Below, in pieces: positions 39,201-48,660 of a stretch of 64,000 nt of DNA. The DNA comes from Erythrocercus mccallii. Lineage: Eukaryota; Chordata; Aves; Passeriformes; Dicruridae. A program made the translations under genes and the position numbers. The DNA is taken from NCBI GenBank assembly GCA_013397435.1, contig VZRG01000883.1, positions 209,531-273,530 on the forward strand. The letters are read 5' to 3'. The notes beneath the pieces are model-generated. The model did not search any database and had not been told where the DNA came from. It worked only from the letters and a program-made list of their open reading frames with translations. The stretch's first letter is position 1; each line of letters opens with the position of its first letter.

Positions 39201-41225
39201 TCTTGAATTTCTCTGGGTTACCCTTTTCAGGCCACCGCAGTACAGAGTAAACTAGGAAATTGGAGACAACCTATAAGATTTATGGATCTGTTCTGAACTG
39301 AACACACCAGTGCTCAGATGCCTCATCCCCAGCCATGCTCAGCTGACATGCCCATACACATAAACATCAATCAGAAAGACACTCTCCCCTCTCAATACCA
39401 CTGCTGTAGATGAGGCTTCCTCCAAAACATGCCTTTTCCTCCCATAATTCTGAAGGTACAAAGAGAGTTTTGCATTTCTTTTGAAAACAGACATTACAGG
39501 AATATAAAGGGCTGTGCTCTTGTGCGGTGTTCAGTTGCTGTGCTCCCCATTTCATATAAATGAAAGACGCAATATTGTCTATTCTCCAATCTCCTTGGGC
39601 CTCCTAAGATTCTGGTTTTCTAAACATCTCCTTTTTGATCATCAAAAGCTATTCAGAAAGATTAATGCAATACTTGCTTTTAGAGGTAAACAAATTGTTT
39701 TTACTGCTTGCCATTTACTAATGGGAAGCATTATTATTGCATAATTAATGCCTATCAAATAAGACTACCTATGATGTACGTGAGCAGAAAGTTTGTCAAA
39801 ATCACCACCATCTCCATCTCAAATTTTGTAATACAGGAAATGCTAAAGTGAAAAATGTATTAAAGATTTGTAACTGCACTGTGCAGTATCTTTTAAGAGG
39901 GGTACCAAAGTTACAACTGCTTATACGAAAACATAAGGGAAATATTTTTAAAACTCCTAAAAATACATTATAAAACAACTTAGTTGGCATGTGACCAGAA
40001 TTGCACACTTCATGTTTATTTACCCTTAATATCTGCCAACATAGTTAAATATTAAGGAAGCCACCAAGAGATACATTCTGTCTTCTCTTTCTCCAGTCCT
40101 CTAAAAAATTACTTGTTTCTCTGATTTCCAACAATGCATGCCAAGAAGGGATAGTGTAACAAACCATCTTTTACAAATCATTTTAGATACAAAACCACAT
40201 CTGTCAGAGAAAGAGCATCTTGGGTTTATGATTGCTCCCTCTCCAGAGATTCTTAACATATTTATGAAACTAGGAAGGTCCTACAAGTATCAAATACCAA
40301 AAAAAAAAAAAGGATAAAACAAGCAGCCATGAGATAAACCCAGTTCTACTCCTATAATTGAACACATTTCTTAGAGCTAGGCTAGCTAGTGGGCATGTAG
40401 GCTACACATGAAAGGCAAGAAGTCAGAAAAACCGACTTTTGCAGAGAAAATCAAAACAGAAAACGAGCTGGGCCTAAGACTATCCCAGTCGTAGAAATAT
40501 CCTACTTTTGCAGTGCATATAGGGGGTCAAAAAAGCATACACTGTCTGGGGTAGATTAACAGTCACGGTAAACAAAATAAGTACTCTGCAGTTTCAGCAC
40601 AGCCCTACCTACCAACAAGCGTTTGAGAACACGATCTATATACCTCTGTGATAGCTAACACAGTATTAATACTAACGACCTGTGACAACTGAGACACGAT
40701 GAAGCTGAACCTTGGTAATCTTTGCATATTGCTCAGTTATTTAATAGCTTGCTTACTCAAACATATCCCCTACTGCTAGTACCATTTAGACCAAAGAATA
40801 CTTCTTCAACGACTTCGCATATTATTCCCCTCCCTTCCAACTATGCAACTTGATGCATCTTAAACTCACAAGAAACGTGCAAATGATCCTCAAACGGCAT
40901 GCTGACACCCCCAACCCCCGCCCCAATGCCTGTCAAATACGGGCTCGTGGGTTCGCAAAGCAGAGCATTATGCAGCAGTAATTACAGGCCAGCAAGGTGT
41001 GAGAAGAAAACGCACCCCTAAAACACGCCGCAGCCCCATCCTCTGCCCGCCGCCCCCCGGGAGGACCACTACACTGCCCCGAGAAGTTTCGGAGAGCACC
41101 CGCGGGCGCCGCACCCGGGGCTGCGGGGGCGAGGCCGAGGCTGCAGCCACCGGCAACTCGGGCGACGTCCCGCGCCCGCCGCCACTCACCAGCCGGGACT
41201 GGGCGCGCTGCAGGAACTCCTCCAT
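6197..41225 (-). CDS. PRUNE2: PRUNE2 (prune homolog 2 / BMCC1), 5' part: exons 1-6, gene continues off the left edge
   Basis: Joined minus-strand coding segments are 41225-41190, 15936-15832, 15376-15174, 13906-13743, 8965-8813 and 6291-6197. They total 756 nt, 252 codons in one open frame. The product starts MEEFLQRAQSRL, then NRSKRLEKVHVVLGNKPCDL, and later includes FTETRFILEEL, SFHIFRDEINLHQL and EEKFPDLPPREEI. These resemble vertebrate PRUNE2 closely and its paralogue PRUNE1 more distantly. The family derives from DHH phosphoesterases (exopolyphosphatase/phosphodiesterase fold). The DLDS motif and the FRDE segment are kept. The position of the DHH motif reads NSN, and the DHR position reads INP, so catalysis is unlikely. 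In mammals PRUNE2 is a large cytoplasmic protein, strongly expressed in nervous tissue, with a C-terminal BCH domain. That part lies outside this window. The start codon has G at -3 and +4 and lies in a CpG island. Identification is from remembered family sequence, not a search. Confidence 0.95.
6292..8812 (-). other. PRUNE2 intron 5
   Basis: 2521 bp between two securely placed exons. It holds an 18-base T run at 7425-7442. No transposon or additional exon was recognised. Confidence 0.85.
7425..7442. repeat. poly(T) tract
   Basis: Eighteen uninterrupted T on the plus strand. On the PRUNE2 sense strand this is an A run. There is no flanking retroposon that would explain it as a tail. Confidence 0.85.
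8813..8965 (-). CDS. PRUNE2: PRUNE2 coding exon 5
   Basis: 153 nt. Two bases complete the glycine of the LRG|SILFKC junction, and one base is left for exon 6. The acceptor is TTTCAG at 8971-8966 and the donor GTAGTG from 8812. The product is SILFKCMSLEADRMTEQQEK, then VLSVLEEKFPDLPPREEIIS, then VLQETQFNAQ. The FPDLP segment with its Pro-Pro-Arg-Glu continuation matches the region just after the DHH-like domain in PRUNE1 and PRUNE2. Confidence 0.96.
8966..13742 (-). other. PRUNE2 intron 4
   Basis: 4777 bp. No coding sequence was recognised. It contains the palindrome cluster at 12679-12738, listed separately. The rest is AT-rich unique-looking sequence. Confidence 0.85.
12679..12738. repeat. 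cluster of three overlapping inverted repeats
   Basis: A hairpin with a 10-bp perfect stem (12679-12688 with 12692-12701, loop TCT) is followed by a 9-bp stem TTGTTTATC/GATAAACAA (12705-12713 with 12721-12729). A perfect 18-bp palindrome, GATAAACAATTGTTTATC, follows at 12721-12738. All share the word TTTATCAA or its complement. TGTTTAT/ATAAACA also fits the forkhead-factor core, so the last palindrome is formally two head-to-head forkhead-like sites. Regulatory use is not shown by the sequence alone. Confidence 0.8.
13743..13906 (-). CDS. PRUNE2: PRUNE2 coding exon 4
   Basis: 164 nt. The first base completes a serine codon, and the last base starts a glycine codon completed in exon 5. The acceptor ends TAG at 13909-13907 and the donor is GTGAGA from 13742. 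The product is SEDKSLESAVVKVINPDEQC, then a Ser/Leu-rich stretch, then KEILQKAPELITQQLAYLLRG. The position equivalent to the PRUNE1 DHR motif reads INP. The frame stays open past the donor, but that extension resembles no family member, so the splice site is used as the boundary. Confidence 0.95.
13907..15173 (-). other. PRUNE2 intron 3
   Basis: 1267 bp, bounded by donor GTATTG and an acceptor ending TAG. Nothing recognisable inside. Confidence 0.85.
15174..15376 (-). CDS. PRUNE2: PRUNE2 coding exon 3
   Basis: 203 nt, phase 0 at the start, with two bases (AG) carried into the next exon. The acceptor is TTACAG and the donor GTATTG. The product runs from VSPPDTLCLPVLNIPRRDFS through FTETRFILEEL and FRDEINLHQL to LTLLNSNMLT. 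The FRDE segment is shared with PRUNE1. Where PRUNE1 has the diagnostic DHH motif, this protein has NSN, so the metal-binding histidines are absent. Only 455 bp separates it from exon 2. Confidence 0.96.
15377..15831 (-). other. PRUNE2 intron 2
   Basis: 455 bp, bounded by donor GTAATG and acceptor TTACAG, and the shortest intron in the window. Nothing recognisable inside. Confidence 0.88.
15832..15936 (-). CDS. PRUNE2: PRUNE2 coding exon 2
   Basis: This exon has 35 codons and is phase 0 at both ends. The acceptor is TTACAG at 15942-15937 and the donor is GTAATG from 15831. The product begins NRSKRLEKVHVVLGNKPCDL and ends LTYAYFLDK. It contains the DLDS motif that in DHH-family phosphoesterases contributes metal-binding aspartates. 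This motif is intact, unlike the later DHH position. Confidence 0.96.
17206..17875 (-). mobile_element. CR1 LINE 3' fragment (end of reverse transcriptase ORF)
   Basis: The minus strand gives GCIQTSVGSRAREGILSLCS, then SALVRPHLEHCIQLWAPS, then in another frame FHYLKGKYRKAGGGLL and KLETGKFRLG. This is the recognisable C-terminal part of CR1 ORF2. The higher-coordinate part matches the CR1 stretch just before it, read on the plus strand as GCACCTTGCACTTGGCCTTG. Frame changes show it is dead. It lacks the terminal ATTCTRTG repeats, so the 3' end is truncated or eroded. It has the same orientation as PRUNE2. Confidence 0.92.
19424..19453. repeat. short CA-rich simple repeat
   Basis: A C/A-rich run ending in five CA units. 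Minor. Confidence 0.6.
26500..26738. repeat. A/C-rich low-complexity tract, (CAAA)n-like
   Basis: About 240 bp almost without G on the plus strand, built from CAAACA, ACAAAC, CCCCAC and AAAACC words in irregular order with A runs. T occurs only in a few TAA/TAAA words. It looks like a decayed and re-expanded (AAAC)n microsatellite. There is no flanking element to mark it as a retroposon tail. Confidence 0.85.
28301..28354. repeat. purine-only tract with four G runs (possible G-quadruplex or triplex)
   Basis: G runs of 3, 6, 5 and 5 at 28301, 28315, 28331 and 28346 are separated by 10-11 base A-rich spacers. The last three form a 15-16 bp tandem period of the form GGGGGAAAAGA. The strand is nearly all purine. 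The G-rich strand is the template strand for PRUNE2. The long spacers make a stable quadruplex uncertain. Confidence 0.65.
29981..30031. repeat. 30-bp-period tandem duplication
   Basis: The 21-base words at 29981-30001 and 30011-30031, both starting GTATCAGTAATTATTATCTG, are identical and 30 bp apart. This looks like a recent local duplication. Confidence 0.85.
31861..31900. repeat. 20-bp tandem duplication
   Basis: 31861-31880 and 31881-31900 differ at one base, sharing AAGTTTGTAATTCAAGTA. An inverted partner, AATTTGAATTAC, follows immediately at 31901. Confidence 0.85.
38276..38328 (-). mobile_element. CR1 3'-end scrap
   Basis: The plus strand reads ACAGAATGGTTTAGAAGGAT followed by TCATCTAGTCTCACC. 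This matches the reverse complement of the CR1 3' terminus, which usually reads like ACAGAATGGTTTGGGTTGGA. Only the last 50 or so bases are visible. Confidence 0.55.
41190..41225 (-). CDS. PRUNE2: PRUNE2 coding exon 1 (start codon)
   Basis: Twelve codons, MEEFLQRAQSRL, ending on a complete codon (phase 0) before a consensus donor GTGAGT at 41189-41184. The ATG sits at 41225-41223 in the context GAGCCATGG. A 12-codon first exon followed by a long intron fits the mammalian gene. The exon lies within the CpG island, and the 5' untranslated region must run toward higher coordinates, close to or into the assembly gap at 41328. The transcription start cannot be fixed from the sequence. Confidence 0.93.
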
Positions 41226-41261
41226 GGCTCCGGCCGGGCGCAGGGCAGGAGCGCGGCGGCT

Positions 41262-41309
41262 CCCTGCCGTGCCGTGCCCTGCCGTGCCGTGCCGTGCCCT
41301 GCCGTGCCG
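41262..41309. repeat. GC-rich pentanucleotide repeat (GCCGT/GCCCT)n next to the start codon
   Basis: About nine imperfect five-base units, mostly TGCCG with interspersed TGCCC, start 37 bp upstream of the PRUNE2 ATG. The tract ends just before the run of N. It probably lies in the 5' untranslated region or core promoter. Confidence 0.85.
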
Positions 41310-41327
41310 CCCCGCCCGGCGCTGCCC

Positions 41328-41500
41328 NNNNNNNNNNNNNNNNNNNNNNNNNNNNNNNNNNNNNNNNNNNNNNNNNNNNNNNNNNNNNNNNNNNNNNNNN
41401 NNNNNNNNNNNNNNNNNNNNNNNNNNNNNNNNNNNNNNNNNNNNNNNNNNNNNNNNNNNNNNNNNNNNNNNNNNNNNNNNNNNNNNNNNNNNNNNNNNNN
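41328..41500. other. assembly gap (173 N)
   Basis: An unbroken run of N inside the CpG island, flanked by very GC-rich sequence. The missing sequence would cover the likely PRUNE2 5' untranslated region or core promoter. Any translation crossing it is meaningless. Confidence 0.99.
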
Positions 41501-41804
41501 GCCGCGGGACCCGCTCCGTGCGCCGCGCAGGGTGCCGCGCCCTGGGAAGCGGCCGCTTGCTCTGCGACAAGAATCCCTAACCCAAGGACAAGACGCGCCG
41601 AGACCCGCCCGCCGCAGGGGCTCAAAGCAACAAGCACCAGCTGGTGGCTGTTGCGGGTTGCTTGGGCGGCGGTGTCTTCAGGTCCCTACTTCACATTTGG
41701 TGAGACTCATCAGTGGAAGGCTCGAGGGCACTGTGGTCAGAGGCAGTGACCGTTTCGGGGTCCCGTTCCCTTGGTGACAAAAGGTCTGGAGGGAGCCAAG
41801 CAGT

Positions 41805-42040
41805 GGGTTCAAATTGCAAGAGAGCAGGTTAGATTAGATGTTGGGAAAAAAACTTCTGAGGGTTGTGAGGCACTGCCTGGGGGAGTTGCGGGTGCCTGAT
41901 CACTGGAGGGGTTCAGGACCAGTTTGGATGGAGCTCTGAGCAACCTGCTTTAGTGGAAGGTGTCTGTGTCCACTGCAGGGAGGTTGGAAATAGATGTCCT
42001 CTAAGGTCCCTTCCAACGCAAACCATTCTGTGACTCTGTG
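41805..42040 (+). mobile_element. CR1 LINE 3' end
   Basis: Contains GATTAGATGTTGGGAAAAAA, GAGGGGTTCAGGACCAGTTT, a GGAGGTTGGAAATAGATG segment, then GGTCCCTTCCAACGCAAACC and a terminal ATTCTGTGACTCTGTG. This is the standard order of a CR1 3' end. It is inserted just outside the CpG island, about 600 bp upstream of the PRUNE2 start codon and in opposite orientation. Confidence 0.93.
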
Positions 42041-45000
42041 TTTCACAGTCAAACCTCAGTAAACCCTGCCTTATACCTCAAACCTAGGATCCTTGCCAAA
42101 TATTGTACCCACAGTCACAGTTATACATATATTCAATTGAACAGCTCACAAAGGAGCCTCCTAGGCTAGGATCCACTTTGTAGAGGAATAAAGAGAAATG
42201 TCAAAGAGCTGGAGGCCAGCACTATAGAAGTCAATGGGAGGTGATGCAAAGAGTGTAGGGTAGACCAGAAAATAAACTGTAGGGCTTGCAGTGTCTCCAG
42301 TGCTCTCACACCACCAGTATTCACCAATGTGGGGCTTTTCCCCCACTCTAAATAACTCTAAATAACTAACCTGGATAGTGCAGTTTTATTATTTAAATCA
42401 AGTTGTGCCTCACTAGGGAGTCAGTGATGACTAATTGTTAATAAATTCAGTGCTATGGGATCTGGGATTTTTCTCTCTTGTGTATTTTTTTTTGCAGCTC
42501 ATTGAAGATATTACTGTAAGAGCTAAAAGCTCTTGCTTCCTTGTTAACAAACTTTTTCTTATGATTGTAATTTACTCTCATTTGATTTGTTAATTCTTCC
42601 ATGACATCTTGCAGATCCTATTAGTGTGTTTCCTGCCATAATCAATCTGCTCTGTCTAGTCATATGTTCAAGTTAGAAATTGTTCTGGGGAACAGAAAAA
42701 ATAAACCTTAATCTGTATCATAACTATCTAAAACTGGAAGGTAAATCTTCATTAAAATACTTGAGTAGACAAATTACATGAAGCAAAGTACTCTAAATGA
42801 CAGTGTTCTACAGGAAAAAAATAATCCTGTTTCATTTACTGGAATATTTCTTCTTCTGAAATGCATTGTGTGTTTGCACATTAATTTGTTTCAGAACTAT
42901 CTGAATTTGGGTTTTCTGGTTGTTCTGTAGAAAAGTAGGTCTCCTGAAAGATATGCAGGTTTTGCACAACATACACTCGTACTTGTAACTTGAAATTGAA
43001 GTATTACAATACAGAAATTGCTGTGTAACTTAGGATGCAGAGTTGAGGTCAACTAGGAATGTATTGCCAAGTAAAAAACCACTATGCCCCCCACAAAAAA
43101 AAAAAAAAGAATGAAGTATATGTATGTGAAGTATATGAAGTATATATATATGAAGTATATGTTTCACTTCAGTAAAATCTGCAAAACAAAATTAAAATAT
43201 CCAGCTTGCTACATAAACTAAGCTGAAGTTTGGGAAATTGATGCTTTAAATGGTCATTTTTGATGCCTATGTATTAAAAAAAAAGGCGCCAAAACAGGCA
43301 GTAGTTGAATAAAAAAGCTGAATTTGCTAAACAGGCAGGAAAGTTGTAGTCTTACACCTCATACCAAAAAGCCCACTCAATCTCATACATTGTAAATAAA
43401 ATGTGTTGACTAATTACTTCTTTGTATATCCACTGAATAGATCTGTGCATATAAATATACCTCTACATTGTAGTATCCAAGTGGTTCTTCACTGAATCTA
43501 GAAGAACCATGTGGCTACTTTGTGATCTCCATGTTGGATTTCCAGAGAAGGCCTCAGTACAGCTGCACTGAAAACAAAACAGAGTGCCCCTGAGCTCCCT
43601 GAAAACATTAGCAGTGGATAGCTTTTGAAACTGCTTTTTAAGTAACTTTTTTGCCTCCATAATTATTATATGAGTTACATATTGAATAATTAATTATTCA
43701 TATCCTATTGTGCAAAACCATGGACAGAGTACCAATCTTTGTATCTACTTAATATTTAATAGAAATTCCTAAGCTTTATTCTCCTCTTTTCTACCCACTT
43801 GTAGCCGCTAATTTACTTCCACTTTACTGAAACGTAAATTAGAGATGAATCAGGATTGGTTTTTTATCCCTCTTCCTAAAGTAGCTAAAACCAGTTCACA
43901 GTGATCCAGGGGCTCTTCCTAAGGTGTGTTCTTCATTTGACGTGTGTAACTTACCTCCTTATGAAATCTGTGGGAATCACGTATGTGTCCCAAAGGAAGA
44001 ATTTGCTCAATATATCATTTGTAGAATCTAATTATTGAAAAATAGATTTGTTGTGCAATACTGGGTTTTGATTTGTTCATAAGCACATTTGCAACATGTC
44101 TTGTCACACTGAAGGGATTTAGGCTGTCAGTTGAGAGTTCTGCTTTGTATGTCTTTGTTCTTTTGAAAATGTAAATACAAATAATACTTCTTCAGAGAGT
44201 ATGGTTTGGAAGTGAATGCATCTCTGTTCACAAGGCAAACTTCATTTTTTAGTTTCAGACATTATTCAAGCATGTACATATGATTACTTTGCTGTGTTTT
44301 TTTACTGTGTCCTAAAAACCCCTGTAACTAGTAATGATGAACAATGTCTTACACTTCATGTACTTCTAAAACTCCTCCCATTTCACTGTCATCATCCAGG
44401 GAAAAGTAATTTGCATGAAATAAAAACTATCGTAGTAAAACCTTATATCCTCATACATACTGTGTGCTACCAAATATACAGACTTTTGTGATAATCTATA
44501 GTTTCTGTGGTTCATGTCCATTTTATTTGTTCTCCAGGCATACAGTTCAGATCATTCTATTCCATATAATGGAGGAGTAAAACCAGTGATTACACGTCTC
44601 AGAACAACTCAGAACTGAACTCTGTAACTCATCTTTACAGTTTAGCAAGGAAATAGAAGAGCTGTCGTGATACAGCTATCCAGCAGTCTAGCATTTCTTT
44701 TTTTTATTTATTTATTTTTTATGATAAACACTTCAATAATGTATAAGCAATCATTTTCATGTTAAATAAGGCTGAGGTTCCCATTGCAAGACTTTCTATA
44801 CTACCACAGTAAGAATAAATAGTTCCTACCCATGGAATGAGAATGTAACATAATCATTTTAATAATAGCACAAAAGAAGTTCACAGCTCTCAGCTCTCAT
44901 AAGAGGATATTATTTTAAAAATGGAATATTTTAAAAAGGAAAAAGGTGATTTCACAAATTACTGAAATAATAGTTCTCCAGACAGCCACCCAAAGAAACA

Positions 45001-45240
45001 AAAAAGAACAAAGCTGTGTGTCTGCAGCAGGCTGACAGTCATTTGCATTGGCACTCAAGCCATTTTATTTTCAGAATCTCTATGATTTCCATGTACACCT
45101 ATGAAAGCTACTGCTTTTTTCTTAAAGAGTTTTACCAACAGGTCATATCCTTAGAATCACCAATTATCCAGTCTCTGGTATCAAGTGTCTTCACTTCCTG
45201 TGGTTGGTATTTGCACAGCTTTTCATATTTCCATTACCTT
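42041..45240. other. upstream intergenic DNA, nothing recognised
   Basis: AT-rich, with no gene or clear transposon. It contains a poly(A) run (43095-43108) next to an irregular TGAAGTATAT repeat (43110-43162). Confidence 0.6.
43110..43162. repeat. TGAAGTATAT irregular tandem repeat
   Basis: Four copies of TGAAGTATAT or near versions, starting at about 43112, 43127, 43136 and 43151, with TATA-type filler. A 14-base A run precedes it. Confidence 0.8.
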
Positions 45241-45243
45241 GGT

Positions 45244-45965
45244 TGCAGGATCAAAGAATTGTTTAGTTTGGAAAGACCCCTAACGTCAAGTCCACCCATT
45301 AATCCAGCACCAGTGTTCACCACTAAACTATGTCCCTAAATGCCCCATTGACAAGTCTGTTCTCCAGATTAAACAACCCCAGCTCCCTCAGCCACTCCTT
45401 ATAGGGCTTGCACTCCAGACTCCTCACTTCCTCTGGATGCTTTCCAGCCCCTCAGTATCTGCCCTGTAGTGAGTGAGGGGCCCAACACTGGATACAGAAC
45501 TTGAAGTGAGACCTCACCCGAGTTCAGGGGCTACCCTTTGCTCCCTTTACTAGTTCTGCTAGCCGCACTGTTGCTGGCCTTCTTGGTTACCTGGGCACAG
45601 CTGGTTCATGTTCAGCTGCTGTCAACTGACAGCTTTTGTACCTTTTCCAATGGACAGCTTTCCAGCCACTCTGCACCCAGCCTGTAGCACTGTTGCATGG
45701 AATTCTGGTGACCCAGGACCTGGCACTTCACCTTTTTGAGCCTCATACCACTGGTCTTGACCCATGGATCCAATCCTTTCAGATCCCTCGCTAGAGCTTT
45801 CCTGCCCTCAGCAGATCAACAGTCACACCCAGCTTAGTGTCATCTGCAAATTGCCTGACGGGACACGCAGTCAACCCCTCACCCAGATCATTGATAAAGA
45901 TATTAAATGGAACTGTCCCCACTACTGAGCCCTGGGGAGCACTACTTGTGCTGCCAGTCACCATA
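45244..45965 (-). mobile_element. CR1 LINE fragment, 3' part
   Basis: The plus strand begins GGATCAAAGAATTGTTTAGT with GGAAAGACCCCTAACGTCAA, the reverse complement of a CR1 3' end. It continues through CCCCAGCTCCCTCAGCCACT and ends in the reverse-transcriptase section (GTGTCATCTGCAAATTGCCT, the complement of the FADDTK-type motif region, then ACTACTGAGCCCTGGGGAGC). It is diverged, with no open frame. It resembles a different CR1 subfamily from the copies at 41.8 and 56.8 kb. Confidence 0.9.
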
Positions 45966-47900
45966 TAAAGACAGATAAAAAGAAGCTATTTCAAATATCA
46001 GAAGACTCTTCTCCAAACATGAAGACTGTCCATCAACAATGCATAAAACCTCTCTGCTGTGAATGCCTCCTATCTTTCTTTAGTGAAAGTGAGCATGAAA
46101 ATGGAGGCAATGAAATCGCTGTCCCTTTTGGACTTCTGGTGTGCCTAACATACACCAAGTATTATTAAGAAACTTTATTCTCCAAGGGATTACTTTTATT
46201 TGATTATTTCATTCCTAACCATAAATTTCAAGGTGAAATTTTATAACAGGCTCTATTTCTTTTGTGGAATATTAGGTATGGAAAAATGAAATTGCATTTT
46301 TGAGGGGCAAAAGAAGAAAAAGAAGCCATGCCTGGTTAGGACATGAATCCTAGAGGTCTGATACCTATACCTGTTGAGGTTTTCAAAGACCAAATGCATT
46401 AACCATATTTTAGTTACGAATAGCACATAATTCCTGTGTGACAATAATTGTCTGTTCTGTTCCTCCTTGCAAAGAATAAGATACCAGAGTGTGCATTTTT
46501 GAGCCAAGGCTAGCTACTAATTCAAAGCCAAAAAGCAATATTAAATCAATACCAAATGTACTTTGGAGGTATCCCAAACAATGGCTTGCTGTGTGGACAA
46601 GTACAGGCTGAAGGTGGACAATAGAATTGCTGGTTTAGTCCACTCCCAAACTACACCTTGTACCAAATAAGCATGAAGTGTGAGAAGCTGAAATCCAGAT
46701 TCATTTCCCATCAGCACTATGTCCATCAAAACCAGTTCCCAGGTTGTTCATCAAATTTCAACACAGTATTCCCATACAGGTTATTATAGAAGTAAACCTT
46801 CTGTGCTGCTGCCTCTTTCATACACCACGTATGCTGATAATTTAGGCAAATTTGCATGTGCCATGTGAATACATCCCCAACTGTACAAATGATCAGTCTA
46901 CTAAATGACAATGTGTTATGTCATTTGCACAGCCTCAGTACAGGCTGCTTGTGTGAAGCTAGTCCCAGGTCAAAGAAGTAATTCTGGTAGAAGGGCTCAG
47001 TTTAAGCTATTACCAAATCTCCTGTCCTCTTACCCCTCACTTGGAAGTTAATTGAAGGAAATTTGTTCCTATTATATTGCCATATAGTAGTCCTGTTTAA
47101 AAGTAGTATTTTAAAGGCAGAAAGTATGTTTCCAAGGGATGGTAATCTCAGTCAAAGTAGGGGTTAAGGGCTTAAGATATTTGACTTAAATCATTAACAC
47201 CATTTGCTTCTCATGTACATGGGTCAAAGTCTTCAGAAGTTTTAGGCTGCAATGAGCACAAGGCATTTTCAAGTTAACTATAAGAAAATTGGAGTAAACT
47301 GTACATAAAACTTCTGCTTTATAAATTACCATTGATCAACTGAATGAATGAATACAGTATGTTTATTATTTTTGCATTTGGAGATGTTTATAAGAAGTTC
47401 AAAAGGGAACATTCTTACAATTACTAGTTTGAATACAGATACAAAGGAAATAACAGTGAACCCTAGATTTCAAACTATAGAAAATAGCATAAAGACAATA
47501 TTGGCTCTGTGGTAATAATTATGAAATATATTACCCTGAATAATATAATGGTTACTATTTCAAAATTGAAAAGTAATGTAAGAACCTCTCATTTTGCAAG
47601 TTGACCAGAATATACAACTACTCATCATAGACCAGCTAAAAGTAATTTTTAAGGTAGAAATTTCTTATTAGTAGAATATTACAATTTTTGGAAAGGTCTT
47701 CTATTCCAAAGACAAGTAACATAGCTAACTACAGTCACATTCCTAAAAAAAATACCATGTTATTACATTCAATACAGTTCTTACCTTTGAACTTCATACG
47801 TAGTCAACAAATTCATAGGACCTTTGCTTTGCAGATAATATCAAATGTTTAGTAGATACATGATAAAATTATTATCAGAATGGTCAATTTCTTTATCCTG
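45966..47900. other. intergenic DNA, nothing recognised
   Basis: AT-rich with scattered short open frames that resemble no known protein. Confidence 0.6.
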
Positions 47901-47904
47901 CCCA

Positions 47905-47982
47905 CAACAGAAGGATTGGAACATGATGATCTTTAAGGCCCCTTCTGACACAGGCCATTCTTTGATTCTATGACACTATGAA
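47905..47982 (+). mobile_element. CR1 LINE 3'-end scrap
   Basis: The sequence GATGATCTTTAAGGCCCCTT, then a CAGGCCATTCTTTGATTCTA stretch, corresponds to the last 70-80 bases of CR1, including the terminal ATTCTATG-type repeat. Confidence 0.82.
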
Positions 47983-48424
47983 GGTCCTAAATACAAGTAA
48001 AAGTATTCTATATGATTAATACAGAACAATAAAGAACATTCCATCATCAACACCTTCATGCTTTAAATGGAGAGGATATTTATGGATATTACTTCTAACT
48101 TTTTTTTTCTTTAAAAGAAATACAGAATACATTCTTTTAATGCAATTGTAGAATTACAAAATTGATACTGATCTGAAGGTCCAACAAGGAATTCATGTAT
48201 AGGTAATGTTAGTTTGGACAAAAAAAACAGGTTATGGTGGAAGAGCATAGAACTCAGAACACACAGTCTTTCTTTTAAGTCTAAATGATGGTTGCTGATT
48301 CTGTATACCTGTCCTAGTTTTCCCCAGGACCCAGTAGTTTTTCTATACCATCCCATGCCTTTGCTTGCTCAGTCAGTAGATCTTGAGACTCTTAATCCCA
48401 TGCTTGTGGGTCGGAGCCTAATAT

Positions 48425-48660
48425 TAGGCAGCAATGTTATGGTTTAGGAATGGTACTCCCTAATTCAGTGCCCACACCAAGGCTGTCCAAAACCAAGTGC
48501 CATTCTCTAGCTTCCCCTTTCCCTCCCCCTTCCCAATAAGGCAGGATGGAGTTGAGAATTGGAGGCATAAATGGTGAATATCACAGCTTGAGATGAGAAC
48601 AATTTACTGAAAACAGCAATGAGGTAAGAAACAGCAACAATATTAATAACAAAAATTTAT
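48425..48660. mobile_element. probable LTR fragment of an endogenous retrovirus
   Basis: The order of segments resembles a widespread avian LTR as I remember it: a TTATGGTTTAGGAATGGTAC region, a C/T-rich block CCCCTTTCCCTCCCCCTTCC, then GGCAGGATGGAGTTGAGAAT, and then CTTGAGATGAGAACAATTTA. It is diverged, with no flanking retroviral genes and no clear target-site duplication. Confidence 0.5.

Larger units (their letters stand above)
15937..41189 (-). other. PRUNE2 intron 1
   Basis: About 25.3 kb between donor GTGAGT after exon 1 and acceptor TTACAG before exon 2. It contains one clear CR1 (17.2-17.9 kb), a short CR1 3' scrap (38.28 kb), an A/C-rich low-complexity tract (26.5-26.74 kb), a G-run tract (28.3 kb) and two small tandem duplications (29.98 and 31.86 kb). 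No open frame in it resembles a known protein. The rest is AT-rich, apparently unique sequence. Confidence 0.85.
40900..41650. promoter_or_regulatory. CpG island / PRUNE2 promoter region
   Basis: The only GC-rich, CpG-dense stretch in the window, centred on coding exon 1. A CCCCGCCC Sp1-type box lies at 41310-41317, about 85-92 bp upstream of the ATG on the minus strand, and I see no TATA box. These features fit a broad CpG-island promoter. Part of it is masked by an assembly gap. Whether it also drives transcription toward higher coordinates cannot be judged. Confidence 0.8.

Noticed and set aside
40933..41777. Several long open frames on both strands in the CpG island
   Set aside because: They are held open by the run of N and by GC-rich composition. 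The only real coding sequence there is the 12-codon PRUNE2 exon 1.
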